Positions 42,928 through 51,098 of a stretch of DNA of 64,000 nt are shown piece by piece; the stretch's first letter is position 1, and each line of letters starts with the position of its first letter. The notes beneath the pieces were generated by a model. That model made no database searches and was not told where the DNA came from. It saw only the letters and a program-made list of their open reading frames with translations. The position numbers and the translations under genes were made by a program. This DNA comes from a virus, in the IMG/VR virus record IMGVR_UViG_3300028827_000129, positions 1 to 64,000 of that record. The stretch is one strand, 5' to 3'.

Positions 42928-43116
42928 TTATTCTAGTTTTATTTTATGAATTTCAGCTGCAGTAGGATTGCCTCCAAATAAAGCAGCAGCTGCTGCCTCT
43001 AAAGAACATAGTTCTTCGTCCATTAATGTTGTTTGTATTTTCTGTGCTTTCTCAAAACTTTTTGTAGCTTTAATTATTCCTAATTGCTCTGAAATAATAA
43101 CATAAACATATTCCAT
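42928..43116 (-). CDS. Hypothetical protein, 62 aa
   Basis: No family was recognised. It starts with a strand (YVYVIISEQ) and has an Ala-rich helix (LEAAAAALFGGNPTAAEIHK). There is no strong ribosome site. The 87 bases upstream hold no gene. Confidence 0.45.
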   Translation of the reverse strand: MEYVYVIISEQLGIIKATKSFEKAQKIQTTLMDEELCSLEAAAAALFGGNPTAAEIHKIKLE

Positions 43117-43203
43117 AAGTTATTTTTATCTTACATAAAAATATACAGAATACTTCCTAAAAATAATTTAGTATTAAGATATATCGATCTTTTTGTTTTA
43201 TAT

Positions 43204-43863
43204 TTAAGCATTATCGTTGATAATTTTTGAGAGCTTATCTATAAATTCATAAATATCTTGCATATTTGTTAACGGTGCAACAAAATTAGGCAATGAACGG
43301 TATTCTAAACGATTGCCTTTAATAGCATATTCTCCAGGCTGTCTACGAGCTTCTTTAATTTCTTTTTCAAATGCTTTATCCAAAGCTCGAATTATATTAG
43401 CAAAATCAAAAAGGCCATATTGATCTGAAAGTTCTAATTCAGAACCATCATGTAAAACATAAGAAGATCTGGAAGCAACAATATTACTAATATTAATCTG
43501 AAACGAAGCAATGGTTTTATTGCCGAGCAGCCGTGGGGCTTTACCATAAATGTTTCTAATTTTAACTGCTTCTTTAACATGATACTTTGTTCTGATTACT
43601 GCTTTATCTTCTTTAGAAAACGTATGTGTATGACAAGAAAAATCCACATTTTTGATACTGTCTCTATAGCATGCAATCATATTCATATAGGCTTCGAAAA
43701 TATTTGTTGAAGGTTTTGCGGTCCTGATTTCTACAAGACCAGGAAATCCATCAGTAGAATAATCTGTAGGTGGAACAGTGATGTTTTTGTACTTTCTACC
43801 ATGTTCATCTTCTTTCACTTCGAAATAGAAACCTTCAAGTTCAAATCCAAATTTAAGCAACAT
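43204..43863 (-). CDS. Amidoligase 3, stand-alone
   Basis: It is 219 aa. Amidoligase-type motifs are LLKFGFELEGFYFEV, STDGFPGLVEIRTAKPS, SFQINISNIV and IKGNRLEYRSLPNF. It is closer to the general amidoligase family than to the two island enzymes and is 11 kb from them. No amidotransferase or hydrolase is adjacent. It may act on a different substrate or draw on the same pool. Confidence 0.75.
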   Translation of the reverse strand: MLLKFGFELEGFYFEVKEDEHGRKYKNITVPPTDYSTDGFPGLVEIRTAKPSTNIFEAYMNMIACYRDSIKNVDFSCHTHTFSKEDKAVIRTKYHVKEAVKIRNIYGKAPRLLGNKTIASFQINISNIVASRSSYVLHDGSELELSDQYGLFDFANIIRALDKAFEKEIKEARRQPGEYAIKGNRLEYRSLPNFVAPLTNMQDIYEFIDKLSKIINDNA

Positions 43864-43923
43864 AGTTATTTTTCTCCTTAATTATTCAAGTATTTAATTC
43901 TAATAACATAGTTATGTATTAGC

Positions 43924-44313
43924 TTACATCCGAAGCTTAACTATTTTTGCGATCTCACAATGAGGACCACTACCAACACGTTTCAGAGTAAGACCAATCT
44001 TCTCTAGAGCTTTTTTCAGGTTGTGCATGTTACCTTTTGCGCTACCGTCAGTAAAGGTTACTTCTGGTTGTTCATTGTCTTTTCTAGCCAGTTCAGCAAG
44101 ACATTTTTTACATGTTATTGGCGCGGATGTGAGTTCCCATGGGTAATAGTTTTTATGGCAAGTATCTGTAACGTGTCCACATGTAGGCCTAACAAAACTG
44201 ACTCTATTTTTGGCTGTAATCCTGTAGGCATATTGGACCGCCTCAAGCCTGACTGTCAGGTAATGATAGTCATCTACAGCGTGCACTACTCCTGTAGAGC
44301 TTCTTGCGTTCAT
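43924..44313 (-). CDS. Hypothetical zinc-binding protein, 129 aa
   Basis: No family was recognised. It contains RPTCGHVTDTCHKNYY and ITCKKCLAEL, a likely zinc site, and a small alpha/beta C-terminus (LTLKRVGSGPHCEIAK). The start at 44313 follows GGAGG. Confidence 0.55.
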   Translation of the reverse strand: MNARSSTGVVHAVDDYHYLTVRLEAVQYAYRITAKNRVSFVRPTCGHVTDTCHKNYYPWELTSAPITCKKCLAELARKDNEQPEVTFTDGSAKGNMHNLKKALEKIGLTLKRVGSGPHCEIAKIVKLRM

Positions 44314-44333
44314 TACTTCCTCCATCCATATGT

Positions 44334-44750
44334 TTAAGATCCATGAGTTTTCTCTCGGTCTCTGAAAATGTTGTCAAATTTATCCGCGAGTTTTGGATAA
44401 ACTTTTTTAAGTTCAGAGAGGTATTCATTACTTATGCTTTCCATATTGCCATTAATAATCTTATTGAAATCTTTTAACCACTTTTCTGGAACATTAAAAA
44501 CCCACATAGCGTATGTGGAGTCATATTCATCGTCGTAAGTGGAAACAAATCCATTCATATTACAAATGGTTTTATTTTCTTCTGCATATGTATTACGGTT
44601 ATTGCCGCCTGTTCTTGTATAAATTAATATTTTATTATCCTTAACGAAACAATCTCTAAAACGTGGGTATTCGTCTGGATGTTTTCCTAACATTGGCAAT
44701 ATAAAAAATGTTGCAGGATTAACACCTTTTAACATATGATACAAACTCAC
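44334..44750 (-). CDS. Conserved phage hypothetical protein, 138 aa
   Basis: It contains YPRFRDCFVKDNKILIYTRT, then GGNNRNTY and a WVFNVPEKWLKDF segment, a pattern I recall from small unknown proteins in many phages. Function unknown. The start lies close to the 3' end of the preceding gene. Confidence 0.6.
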   Translation of the reverse strand: MSLYHMLKGVNPATFFILPMLGKHPDEYPRFRDCFVKDNKILIYTRTGGNNRNTYAEENKTICNMNGFVSTYDDEYDSTYAMWVFNVPEKWLKDFNKIINGNMESISNEYLSELKKVYPKLADKFDNIFRDREKTHGS

Positions 44751-44760
44751 ATTTATCTCC

Positions 44761-45102
44761 TCATTTCAAAATTGGTTTAACTTTGTAGCCTTCTTTTTCT
44801 AAAATAGCTAACGTGGACTTAAATTCTTCTATGTGAATTTTACCTGGATGGTATTTTTCATACCTTATAGGCTCTCTTTCACAAAAAATGTCATCATTAG
44901 CATAAATCGGCTCTTCCATTTCTGCAGATACTGATAATACCCAATTAAAATAGACTTGTACCGGATTTTCAGCATTATATATGTCAAAAGTAACATCTGT
45001 AGGAGTCTGCCAAGTTTCTATTTCTTCTATTTGTTTGTCATATTTGTTAATGCTTGGTACAAATACTTCTCTTTCAGCAATAAATTGTATATTCATACTC
45101 AT
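44761..45102 (-). CDS. Conserved phage hypothetical protein, 113 aa
   Basis: It is an acidic alpha/beta protein (YFNWVLSVSAEMEEPIYA, EEFKSTLAILEKEGYKV). AGGTG precedes the ATG. It lies between the tRNA at 45127 and the previous gene. No function known. Confidence 0.5.
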   Translation of the reverse strand: MSMNIQFIAEREVFVPSINKYDKQIEEIETWQTPTDVTFDIYNAENPVQVYFNWVLSVSAEMEEPIYANDDIFCEREPIRYEKYHPGKIHIEEFKSTLAILEKEGYKVKPILK

Positions 45103-45126
45103 GGTTTTTCACCTAGACAAAAATAA

Positions 45127-45217
45127 TGGTACCCCCGACAGGATTCGAACCTGTATTTGCCGCTTATCTAGCGTTACGGGGTATAAGCCCGCTGTTTTAC
45201 CATTAAACTACGGGGGC
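45127..45217 (-). tRNA. tRNA with anticodon UAU and long variable arm (Ile-AUA by anticodon)
   Basis: The acceptor is GCCCCCG/CGGGGGT, a short D-arm GTTTAATGGTAAAAC, anticodon arm GCGGG-CTTATAC-CCCGT (anticodon TAT), T-arm ACAGG-TTCGAAT-CCTGT, discriminator A and encoded CCA. Between anticodon and T-arms lie about 21 bases with a 4-bp CGCT/AGCG stem, so it looks class II. Isoleucine tRNAs normally have a 5-base variable loop. Confidence 0.8.
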
Positions 45218-45225
45218 ACAAATCA

Positions 45226-46095
45226 TCAGAAAATCAAACTACCCTTATCATCCCATTTCGAGTATAACTTGCAATCCGGACGTAATATAACATATTTATA
45301 AACGCGCTTAGGTATTGTACTCATACAATCATCGTCTATAACAACACCCATATCAAATATTGAGTATTTTGTATGACCATATTCTAATACTTCTAGTGCT
45401 CTTCCGTTATTACTTACATATGAAGATATATCCTTTACAAGTTTATCAGATGCTCTATTTTGCTTTATCCACTTATCTTTTACTGTATGTCCATTGCTAT
45501 ATAGAATTCTAAAAGTAACTTGGTTAGCGCCAATTTGCTTTGATCTTTTAAGAATTGTTTCAGGACTGTAATGATTAAAAGCTTTTGTTAGATTTAATGA
45601 TAACCGTAAATTGAATCGATATTTTTTAATCCTACTACATAAATAAGGAATATCAACCATAAGCTTATCTGGTGTACCATTAAAAATTTTATTTAGTTTA
45701 TTATCGAAGCTAGAAATAGACAAGCTTATAGTTGATACACCGACATGGTGTCTTAAAAAATATAAATATGCATCATTTAACATTACCCCTGTAGTTTGCA
45801 TTTCAATGATTTTGAAAGGATTTGACATTCCTTCTGAAACCATAGTTCCTAACATTCTTAAGAATTCTTTATTTTGTTGAGGCTCAGAATTTCCAGTAAT
45901 CATAACGGTATTACAACCGTTATCTCTGGCAAATTCTAGTCTTTTGATATAATCTTTTCTGTACAAATTCCAATATAAATTGTCTTTGTGTAACATGTCT
46001 TCATACTGCTCTTCGACCATTTGTGATACACAAAATTTACAGTTATTGACACATTTATTGTTAGGAACTACAATACTCAAACTTTGAATACGCAT
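45226..46095 (-). CDS. Radical SAM protein
   Basis: It is 289 aa. The [4Fe-4S] motif CVNNCKFC lies at residues 15-22 after a short strand (LSIVVPNNK). It is followed by the barrel elements TVMITGNSEPQQNKEF (Gly-rich SAM loop), IIEMQTTG, and FNLRLSLNLT. No extra cluster domain is seen. The substrate is unknown; phage radical SAM enzymes act on nucleic acids, nucleotides or peptides. Confidence 0.85.
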   Translation of the reverse strand: MRIQSLSIVVPNNKCVNNCKFCVSQMVEEQYEDMLHKDNLYWNLYRKDYIKRLEFARDNGCNTVMITGNSEPQQNKEFLRMLGTMVSEGMSNPFKIIEMQTTGVMLNDAYLYFLRHHVGVSTISLSISSFDNKLNKIFNGTPDKLMVDIPYLCSRIKKYRFNLRLSLNLTKAFNHYSPETILKRSKQIGANQVTFRILYSNGHTVKDKWIKQNRASDKLVKDISSYVSNNGRALEVLEYGHTKYSIFDMGVVIDDDCMSTIPKRVYKYVILRPDCKLYSKWDDKGSLIF

Positions 46096-46113
46096 TTTAC
46101 TCTCCTAATTATT

Positions 46114-46413
46114 TTATTTATGAACATATCCTAAAGCATGCCAAATTTCATGCCCTAATACTTTTTGGGCATAACCGTTATCCCAATATCGTAAAGGAGG
46201 AGTAATAATTACATTAGATTCTCGCCAATAACACCCAGCTGCGTTTCCATTACATAAAAACGCTCTTTTTTCTGCCTTGTTTACAATCCAGATGTCTGCA
46301 TTTAAATGCTTAACTTTAATACCATCATCTATATTGTTATATGTTTGTAAAGTAGAACAAGAAGATGACAAAATAATTAAAAGCATATAGAAAAACAGAA
46401 TAATATGCTTCAT
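46114..46413 (-). CDS. Lipoprotein zinc metallopeptidase-like, 99 aa
   Basis: A signal peptide with lipobox (MLLIILSSSCSTL) is followed by a short domain with LGHEIWHALGYVH, the HExxH zinc motif plus a third ligand candidate. There is also a Cys pair (CNGNAAGCYW). The start at 46413 is 11 bases after GGAG; a longer frame overlaps the RNA ligase gene. It is probably anchored in the membrane and may act on the cell envelope during infection or lysis. Confidence 0.7.
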   Translation of the reverse strand: MKHIILFFYMLLIILSSSCSTLQTYNNIDDGIKVKHLNADIWIVNKAEKRAFLCNGNAAGCYWRESNVIITPPLRYWDNGYAQKVLGHEIWHALGYVHK

Positions 46414-46417
46414 ATAT

Positions 46418-47569
46418 TTATACAATCTCCTTTTTCTTAAATAAATATTTATAGATTTTATCTCCATTAGCTAAAAATTGTTTTCTTAATTCTGCAATAC
46501 CTTTATCTTTGTCTCTAATGTTTTTATTGTAAATATCAAAAAGTATAAATGTAAACAGTGTTTTGCGCTTCTTAGTAATATAAAGTGCAAACTCCTTTCT
46601 ATCTGTAAATCTTACGGCATTAAGCCAAGTATATTCAAGTTCAGCTAAGTGATAATTAACTTCCTTTTCAATTTTTTCATACAGATTTTTAACTTCTGGA
46701 AAATATGTTAATAATTCTTCTTTTTCGCCTTTTAATACAAATTGAAGAATATGTTTAACAGAAAATTGGTTATTTGGACCCTTTAAGGCTGCTAAAGCTA
46801 TATATTGTTTATTTTTTATTTTTATTCGTAATCCATTACAATCTTGTAGGACGAGACCTTCAAAGGTTACATCTTTTTTTGATACTTCATTGATAAATTC
46901 TATTACAGTTTTATAATTCGGAAAATTATAAACAGATGGTAATTTTGCACCTATCTTCTTAGCGATAAAATGGAAAACATTAAGAGGATACTCTTGTAAT
47001 GTATTGTTATCAATAACATTTAATAAATATGAAGTTGGTTTTCTATATTCTCGTACAACTTTATTTGCTAAAGAACAAAATTCAAAACAATAAGTGAGGT
47101 TAGGATTAAAAAACTTTTGACAATGATCAGCTAAAGAATCCCAAAATAATTCAGAGAATGTTTTTGGACTTTCAAAGCATTTATGATCACCAAAAGTTTG
47201 GCGTGTATTAGCAAACCATTGATTAAAAGCGTGATAAACAATTATTAACGTGCCGTCTTCTTTCGAGATAGATGTAAACGGTTTATTCCATACAAAAGCA
47301 TCAGTAATTGCTTTTGCCTCGCCAAAATTAAAAAATCTTGTAAAAGGTTTAGCTGCAACTGAAAAATTGTGTCCTTCTTTCTTTAATACAAGTCCTCTAC
47401 ACTCCATTACAATGGGATGTGTTTTAGGACTATTTAACTGATCATAATTAAGAATAAAAAGAGGATATGCTGGATGAGGAATTACTTTGATGGCAAATTG
47501 ATTAGTAAGATCTTCAAGAGAATGTTCTTCTAAATATTTTAGAACATTCAATTGATAGCTGGAATTCAT
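46418..47569 (-). CDS. rnlA: T4 RnlA-like RNA ligase 1
   Basis: It is 383 aa. Motifs are VMECRGLVLKK, SISKEDGTLIIVY (motif I with nucleotidyl Lys), LTYCFEFCSLANKVV (III), FEGLVLQD (IV) and IKIKNKQYIALA (V), followed by a helical C-terminal domain. It repairs tRNA cut in the anticodon loop. No PseT-type kinase/phosphatase is seen in this window. Confidence 0.92.
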   Translation of the reverse strand: MNSSYQLNVLKYLEEHSLEDLTNQFAIKVIPHPAYPLFILNYDQLNSPKTHPIVMECRGLVLKKEGHNFSVAAKPFTRFFNFGEAKAITDAFVWNKPFTSISKEDGTLIIVYHAFNQWFANTRQTFGDHKCFESPKTFSELFWDSLADHCQKFFNPNLTYCFEFCSLANKVVREYRKPTSYLLNVIDNNTLQEYPLNVFHFIAKKIGAKLPSVYNFPNYKTVIEFINEVSKKDVTFEGLVLQDCNGLRIKIKNKQYIALAALKGPNNQFSVKHILQFVLKGEKEELLTYFPEVKNLYEKIEKEVNYHLAELEYTWLNAVRFTDRKEFALYITKKRKTLFTFILFDIYNKNIRDKDKGIAELRKQFLANGDKIYKYLFKKKEIV

Positions 47570-47590
47570 AAAGTATATCTCCTAAAAAAA

Positions 47591-47666
47591 TGGTGAGCCG
47601 CCTGGGGATCGAACCCAGGACCACCGCATTAAAAGTGCGATGCTCTACCATCTGAGCTAGCGGCTC
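47591..47666 (-). tRNA. tRNA-Lys (UUU)
   Basis: Complete cloverleaf: acceptor GAGCCGC/GCGGCTC, anticodon loop CTTTTAA with TTT, T-arm CTGGG-TTCGATC-CCCAG, discriminator A and CCA encoded. Confidence 0.95.
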
Positions 47667-47667
47667 A

Positions 47668-48022
47668 AAATCCCGGAGATATACCAGCTCGGGGTAAAAC
47701 TGAAAGGTTATGACATAGTAAACCTATAAAACCTACTACCGAGATTTTATATATCTTTTATCTATGTTCTTTGAAGAGTTAATCTTTATTGCTTTCATCT
47801 TTAATCGTTAGACTTTGCTCTTTAATTTTTGAACGTTAAGACAGTAGTGGGCAGATGATCGTATAGGAATTGAACCTATGTCTGCGCAATAATAATTGCG
47901 CTGCTCTATCCAGCTGAGCTAACGATCATGCTAGCTTTATAAGCTAGTCTAACCAATGCTGATAACCCACAGCATTACGGGGCTATGTCATTTATCAGTT
48001 TACGGTATATCCCCGGGGATAT
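47668..48022 (-). other. Gene-free structured segment surrounding a tRNA-like gene
   Basis: Apart from the tRNA-like gene at 47855-47928 it holds no gene. It contains several inverted repeats: CTAGCTT/AAGCTAG (47931-47947), AATGCTG/CAGCATT (47955-47976), TGACATAG at 47711 with CTATGTCA at 47993 flanking the tRNA, and AAAATCTCGG pairing with CCGGGATTTT next to tRNA-Lys. A 16-base perfect palindrome with ATATCCCC arm (48007-48022) abuts the stop of the next gene. Confidence 0.55.
47855..47928 (-). tRNA. tRNA-like gene with an 8-base anticodon loop, isotype uncertain
   Basis: The acceptor is TGATCGT/ACGATCA, D-arm GCTC/GAGC, T-arm CATAGG-TTCAATT-CCTATA-like. The anticodon stem GCGCA/TGCGC leaves an 8-base loop ATTATTAT (or a 6-bp stem with a 6-base loop). 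If one extra base sits 5' of the anticodon, it would be ATT (Asn). CCA is not encoded. It may be a decayed tRNA or a frameshift-type tRNA. Confidence 0.6.
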
Positions 48023-48640
48023 TTACACCGTGATTTCAGTCCTTGCGTTTGATTCAGACAAAACGAAGTCTACTTCCCGCTCAAAGTTTTCGATTTCTTC
48101 TTCAATCTTGGCAATCACAGTTTGAATGTTAATAGGATCAACAATGTTAACTTTGTTGTTCTTCAGAAAAGGCTTTGCAATAGCTTCATAATCAGCTGAA
48201 TTCGTTTTAATATCTTTGCCGAGATTTGTTTCGACAAGCTTATCAAGACGTTCTTGGACTCTATTATTTTCCTTTTCTGTAAGCATATTTACAGCGCCAA
48301 ATTGTTCTTTCAGGTGAGCAAGAAGATACTTTTGAAAGTTGATCGAATTTTTCTTTTCAATCGCTTCAGCCACAGTCATTTCGACATTATTGATCTTAAC
48401 TTTCGTAACTGCGTTCGAGTTAATAATTGCTTTCTTAATTCTTCTGTAATTATCGATAAGGCTGTTGATGGATCCGAATTTAGCTTTAGCATTCTCAACG
48501 AAGTTTTTGACATTAGTGCCAAGCGGTGATTTGAACAGTTCCCCATTTCTTTCTGCTGCAATGAAAATAGAAGTTGCAATCTTTTTATTGATTCGTTTCT
48601 CAAGAGTCTTGAGCTCAACAAGAGCTCTTGTAATAGACAT
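48023..48640 (-). CDS. Conserved phage hypothetical protein, 205 aa
   Basis: It is highly helical: SITRALVELKTLEKRINKKI at the start, then INSLIDNYRRIKKAIINSNA and VEMTVAEAIEKKNSIN, a pattern I recall from an unnamed phage family. It has a coiled-coil end. The start at 48640 follows GAGG; the longer frame from 48652 overlaps that site. Function unknown. Confidence 0.65.
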   Translation of the reverse strand: MSITRALVELKTLEKRINKKIATSIFIAAERNGELFKSPLGTNVKNFVENAKAKFGSINSLIDNYRRIKKAIINSNAVTKVKINNVEMTVAEAIEKKNSINFQKYLLAHLKEQFGAVNMLTEKENNRVQERLDKLVETNLGKDIKTNSADYEAIAKPFLKNNKVNIVDPINIQTVIAKIEEEIENFEREVDFVLSESNARTEITV

Positions 48641-48652
48641 AACTTTCCTCAT

Positions 48653-49378
48653 TTACTTCCTCCTTTTTCTTTCTTTTGGGCCATGCTGTTTAAATGACAA
48701 TTTATCCATACCATGTGTTTGTAGCTTCAGTTTGTCAGATAAGACAAAATTTTCTTCTTTATTTTCTGATAAAGTACTATTTAAATATTGTTCTATTGTT
48801 TGATATAATTCAAAAGGAGATTTGATGAGAGGGTATTGAGATAAAGCTATATTTTTAGTAAGATACAATCCATAAATGAAATTTTTACCTTTTTTTTGTA
48901 ATAGAAAGACTGGTGTTTTAAGTGCAACATGTATGTCATCTAATTTCTTTCTATCAATTGTTTTATGCCATATTTGAAGAATATTTCTTTTGCTTTTAGA
49001 TGTTTCTTGTTTTTTAGCTAACGGAATAAAAGATACCTTACAACAGTTGTCATTAATGATTTCTTCTTCGTTCTTTTTGTCATAAAATAAATATAGTCTT
49101 CCACATAAGCTGATAATATCAGCTTTTTTTGGATACGAATATGAAACAAATCTGTAATAAGCAGAAAACTTTTTACGAACTTTTCTTGAATAAAATACAG
49201 TGGGTGCAGTATCATACGTCTCTGTAAGAAAAGCTATCTGTTCTTTTGAAAGATATTTATTATATTTGTAAATGTCAATAAAAATTTCTTCTTGATATCT
49301 GGCATATACTGGAGTTTTTGTCTTATAAGAATGTGCTATACTGTCATAAACATCATGAAAGTTACTTACAAGATGCAT
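48653..49378 (-). CDS. Hypothetical protein, 241 aa
   Basis: No family was recognised. It is basic, alpha/beta with many Tyr and Lys (YYRFVSYSYPKKADIIS, FLLQKKGKNFIYGLYLTKN). It overlaps the preceding gene by 17 bases. The stop is followed by the 205-aa gene. Confidence 0.5.
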   Translation of the reverse strand: MHLVSNFHDVYDSIAHSYKTKTPVYARYQEEIFIDIYKYNKYLSKEQIAFLTETYDTAPTVFYSRKVRKKFSAYYRFVSYSYPKKADIISLCGRLYLFYDKKNEEEIINDNCCKVSFIPLAKKQETSKSKRNILQIWHKTIDRKKLDDIHVALKTPVFLLQKKGKNFIYGLYLTKNIALSQYPLIKSPFELYQTIEQYLNSTLSENKEENFVLSDKLKLQTHGMDKLSFKQHGPKERKRRK

Positions 49379-49748
49379 TGCAGTTCACTGTGGCATCAGA
49401 GAATTCTTCAGAAAGCTTAACAGGCAAAATAACATTAGGGAAGATAGCCTTTGCATCCTTAAAGTACTTAGCACATCTTCCAGCAAAGGCATGGAAATGA
49501 TTTGCAACAGCAAACGGAAGGTCATTAAAGTTCTTTTGTACCTTCTTCTTTGCTCTCCCAATAGCGCATTTTTTACCAAAGGAGACAGAAAGAGGTTTAC
49601 TTTCTTTAGACTTATTGTACTGAGAATAACCGAAATATACAGCTCCATCGTCTCCTTTGTAAGCTACGACAAAACCACGAAGTCGCCGTCGCTTATTACC
49701 TTTGTCGGTATCATTAAAAACCCGTTCAATCAACAAAGTAGTAGGCAT
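49362..49748 (-). CDS. Hypothetical protein, 128 aa
   Basis: No family was recognised. It has a beta-rich start (FVVAYKGDDGAVYFGYSQYN) and a basic centre (GRAKKKVQKNF). GGAGG lies 7 bases before the ATG. The 103 bases upstream (49749-49851) hold no gene. Confidence 0.5.
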   Translation of the reverse strand: MPTTLLIERVFNDTDKGNKRRRLRGFVVAYKGDDGAVYFGYSQYNKSKESKPLSVSFGKKCAIGRAKKKVQKNFNDLPFAVANHFHAFAGRCAKYFKDAKAIFPNVILPVKLSEEFSDATVNCNASCK

Positions 49749-49851
49749 CTTTTACCTCCACATAAGATTTTTTAATTACTACTTGTAAGAAATTTACTAG
49801 ATCAATATAGATTTAGAATTTGAAGATATTTTTGCATTATTTGCGCTTTAA

Positions 49852-50100
49852 TTATTTCTTTGTCTTCTCTGAACAATTGGAAATGGCAATAGACCCGCTA
49901 AAGTCCTTTAAGGAATGTTTTTGCCATTCATTTATTTCTCCGACATAAGTGTCGTCTAGTCCTTTCTTTAATGTGATGCATTTTATCCTAAAATTTTCTT
50001 TTTTGTATTCAAGGGCTAAAAGAATAGAATTTCCTTCAGTTTTCATCAATTTAGGAAATGCAACCTTTTTCTCATTTTCTTTAACATCTATTCTAATCAT
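49852..50100 (-). CDS. Hypothetical protein, 82 aa
   Basis: No family was recognised. It is a small beta-rich domain (IRIDVKENEKKVAFPKLM, ILLALEYKKENFRIKCI) with an acidic and Ser-rich end. GGAGG precedes the ATG. Confidence 0.5.
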   Translation of the reverse strand: MIRIDVKENEKKVAFPKLMKTEGNSILLALEYKKENFRIKCITLKKGLDDTYVGEINEWQKHSLKDFSGSIAISNCSEKTKK

Positions 50101-50178
50101 TTCTTACCTCCAATTATAAATAAGTATACTTAATTAGCATATGTTTTTGTTTTACAACAACTGTACTATTTTTGATGT

Positions 50179-50553
50179 TTACTTTACAGTATCTACATCT
50201 GGAGCAATCACACTTGGACGAAAAATGACTTTATAGCGATAAACATCAACTCCGGCATTGCCCAATTGCTCCACAAAATAAGAAACGTTATCGGATAATC
50301 CTAAAAAATGTTTCTTATAAACATCCGGCCCGGTTTTACAAGTGACCTCAAGCTGCCTTTTTTGGTCTTCAATCGAGCAACGACCTTCGATTGACAACAG
50401 ATAAGTGTCAGTTATGCCGTTGAAAAAAACCACTCGCCGGTTAATCTGGAACATTTCGGCAGCTTTTGAAAGGTTGTGCGAAGCAATCTGTGCATCTGTG
50501 CTACATCCAACAACGAAAAGTGCGGTAAGGCAAGCAATAAAACGAAAAAACAT
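50179..50553 (-). CDS. Small lipoprotein, 124 aa
   Basis: The signal peptide has a lipobox (FIACLTALFVVGCST). The mature part starts with a helix and continues as a beta-sandwich-like domain (LLSIEGRCSIEDQKRQLEVT), with one possible disulfide (CSIE..VTC). GGAGG precedes the ATG. Possible roles include superinfection exclusion, as for other phage lipoproteins. Confidence 0.65.
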   Translation of the reverse strand: MFFRFIACLTALFVVGCSTDAQIASHNLSKAAEMFQINRRVVFFNGITDTYLLSIEGRCSIEDQKRQLEVTCKTGPDVYKKHFLGLSDNVSYFVEQLGNAGVDVYRYKVIFRPSVIAPDVDTVK

Positions 50554-50595
50554 AATATCCTCCTTTTATTTCTTTATTTTTTTCTCTTTAATAAA

Positions 50596-50745
50596 TTAAA
50601 ACGATTTATAAACATTTAAAATTTCTTGTTTTGCTTTCACTTCTGTTTGTAAATGATTTATTGCGTTTTGGGCTTGTATAAACAGGATAAGAAAACAAAT
50701 GACCAAAACTGTGATTACTAAAGAAACAATTTTCTTATTCCACAT
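50596..50745 (-). CDS. Single-pass membrane protein, 49 aa
   Basis: One TM segment (IVSLVITVLVICFLILFI) is followed by a short coiled-coil (LQTEVKAKQEIL). This resembles spanin or holin accessory subunits in size, but no partner motif is seen. GGAGG lies 11 bases before the start. Confidence 0.55.
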   Translation of the reverse strand: MWNKKIVSLVITVLVICFLILFIQAQNAINHLQTEVKAKQEILNVYKSF

Positions 50746-50753
50746 CCTAATCT

Positions 50754-50834
50754 TTACCTCCAATAACAATATATGCATCCATGTACACATCTTTTTCTAG
50801 CTGCATCACCTTTTTCGGTGATTCCGATTTTCAT
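50754..50834 (-). CDS. Cys-rich mini-protein, 26 aa
   Basis: The frame MKIGITEKGDAARKRC runs into VHGCIYCYWR then TAA. The spacing CxxxCxxC is that of a radical SAM cluster motif, yet the protein ends there. AAGAGA precedes the ATG, and its end provides the GGAGG of the next gene. Confidence 0.45.
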   Translation of the reverse strand: MKIGITEKGDAARKRCVHGCIYCYWR

Positions 50835-50844
50835 TATTTATCTC

Positions 50845-51081
50845 TTATTTATATTCATGCTCTTTTTTTATTTCATTGCATATTGTTGCTTTTGCTTGCG
50901 CAAAGCAATATGATGAAAAATAACTGGTTTCTAAGCAAATATCCACTTCTTCTCTTACCAGTTTTAACTGTTCTTCTGTACAACTATACTGGCTTGGGTT
51001 TACGCTGTAATCAAATTTTTCATTCTCACAACAGCCTGACAATCCAATCAGAATAACGAGAATAATTATAGAATAACGCAT
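50845..51081 (-). CDS. Small Cys-rich lipoprotein, 78 aa
   Basis: A signal peptide with lipobox (IIILVILIGLSGCCEN) is followed by an acidic helical domain with Cys pairs (YSCTEEQ, VDICLETSYFSSYCF, TICNE). GGTG precedes the ATG. Could be the outer-membrane member of a lysis pair, unproven. Confidence 0.6.
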   Translation of the reverse strand: MRYSIIILVILIGLSGCCENEKFDYSVNPSQYSCTEEQLKLVREEVDICLETSYFSSYCFAQAKATICNEIKKEHEYK

Positions 51082-51098
51082 TTTTACACCTCATTTAT

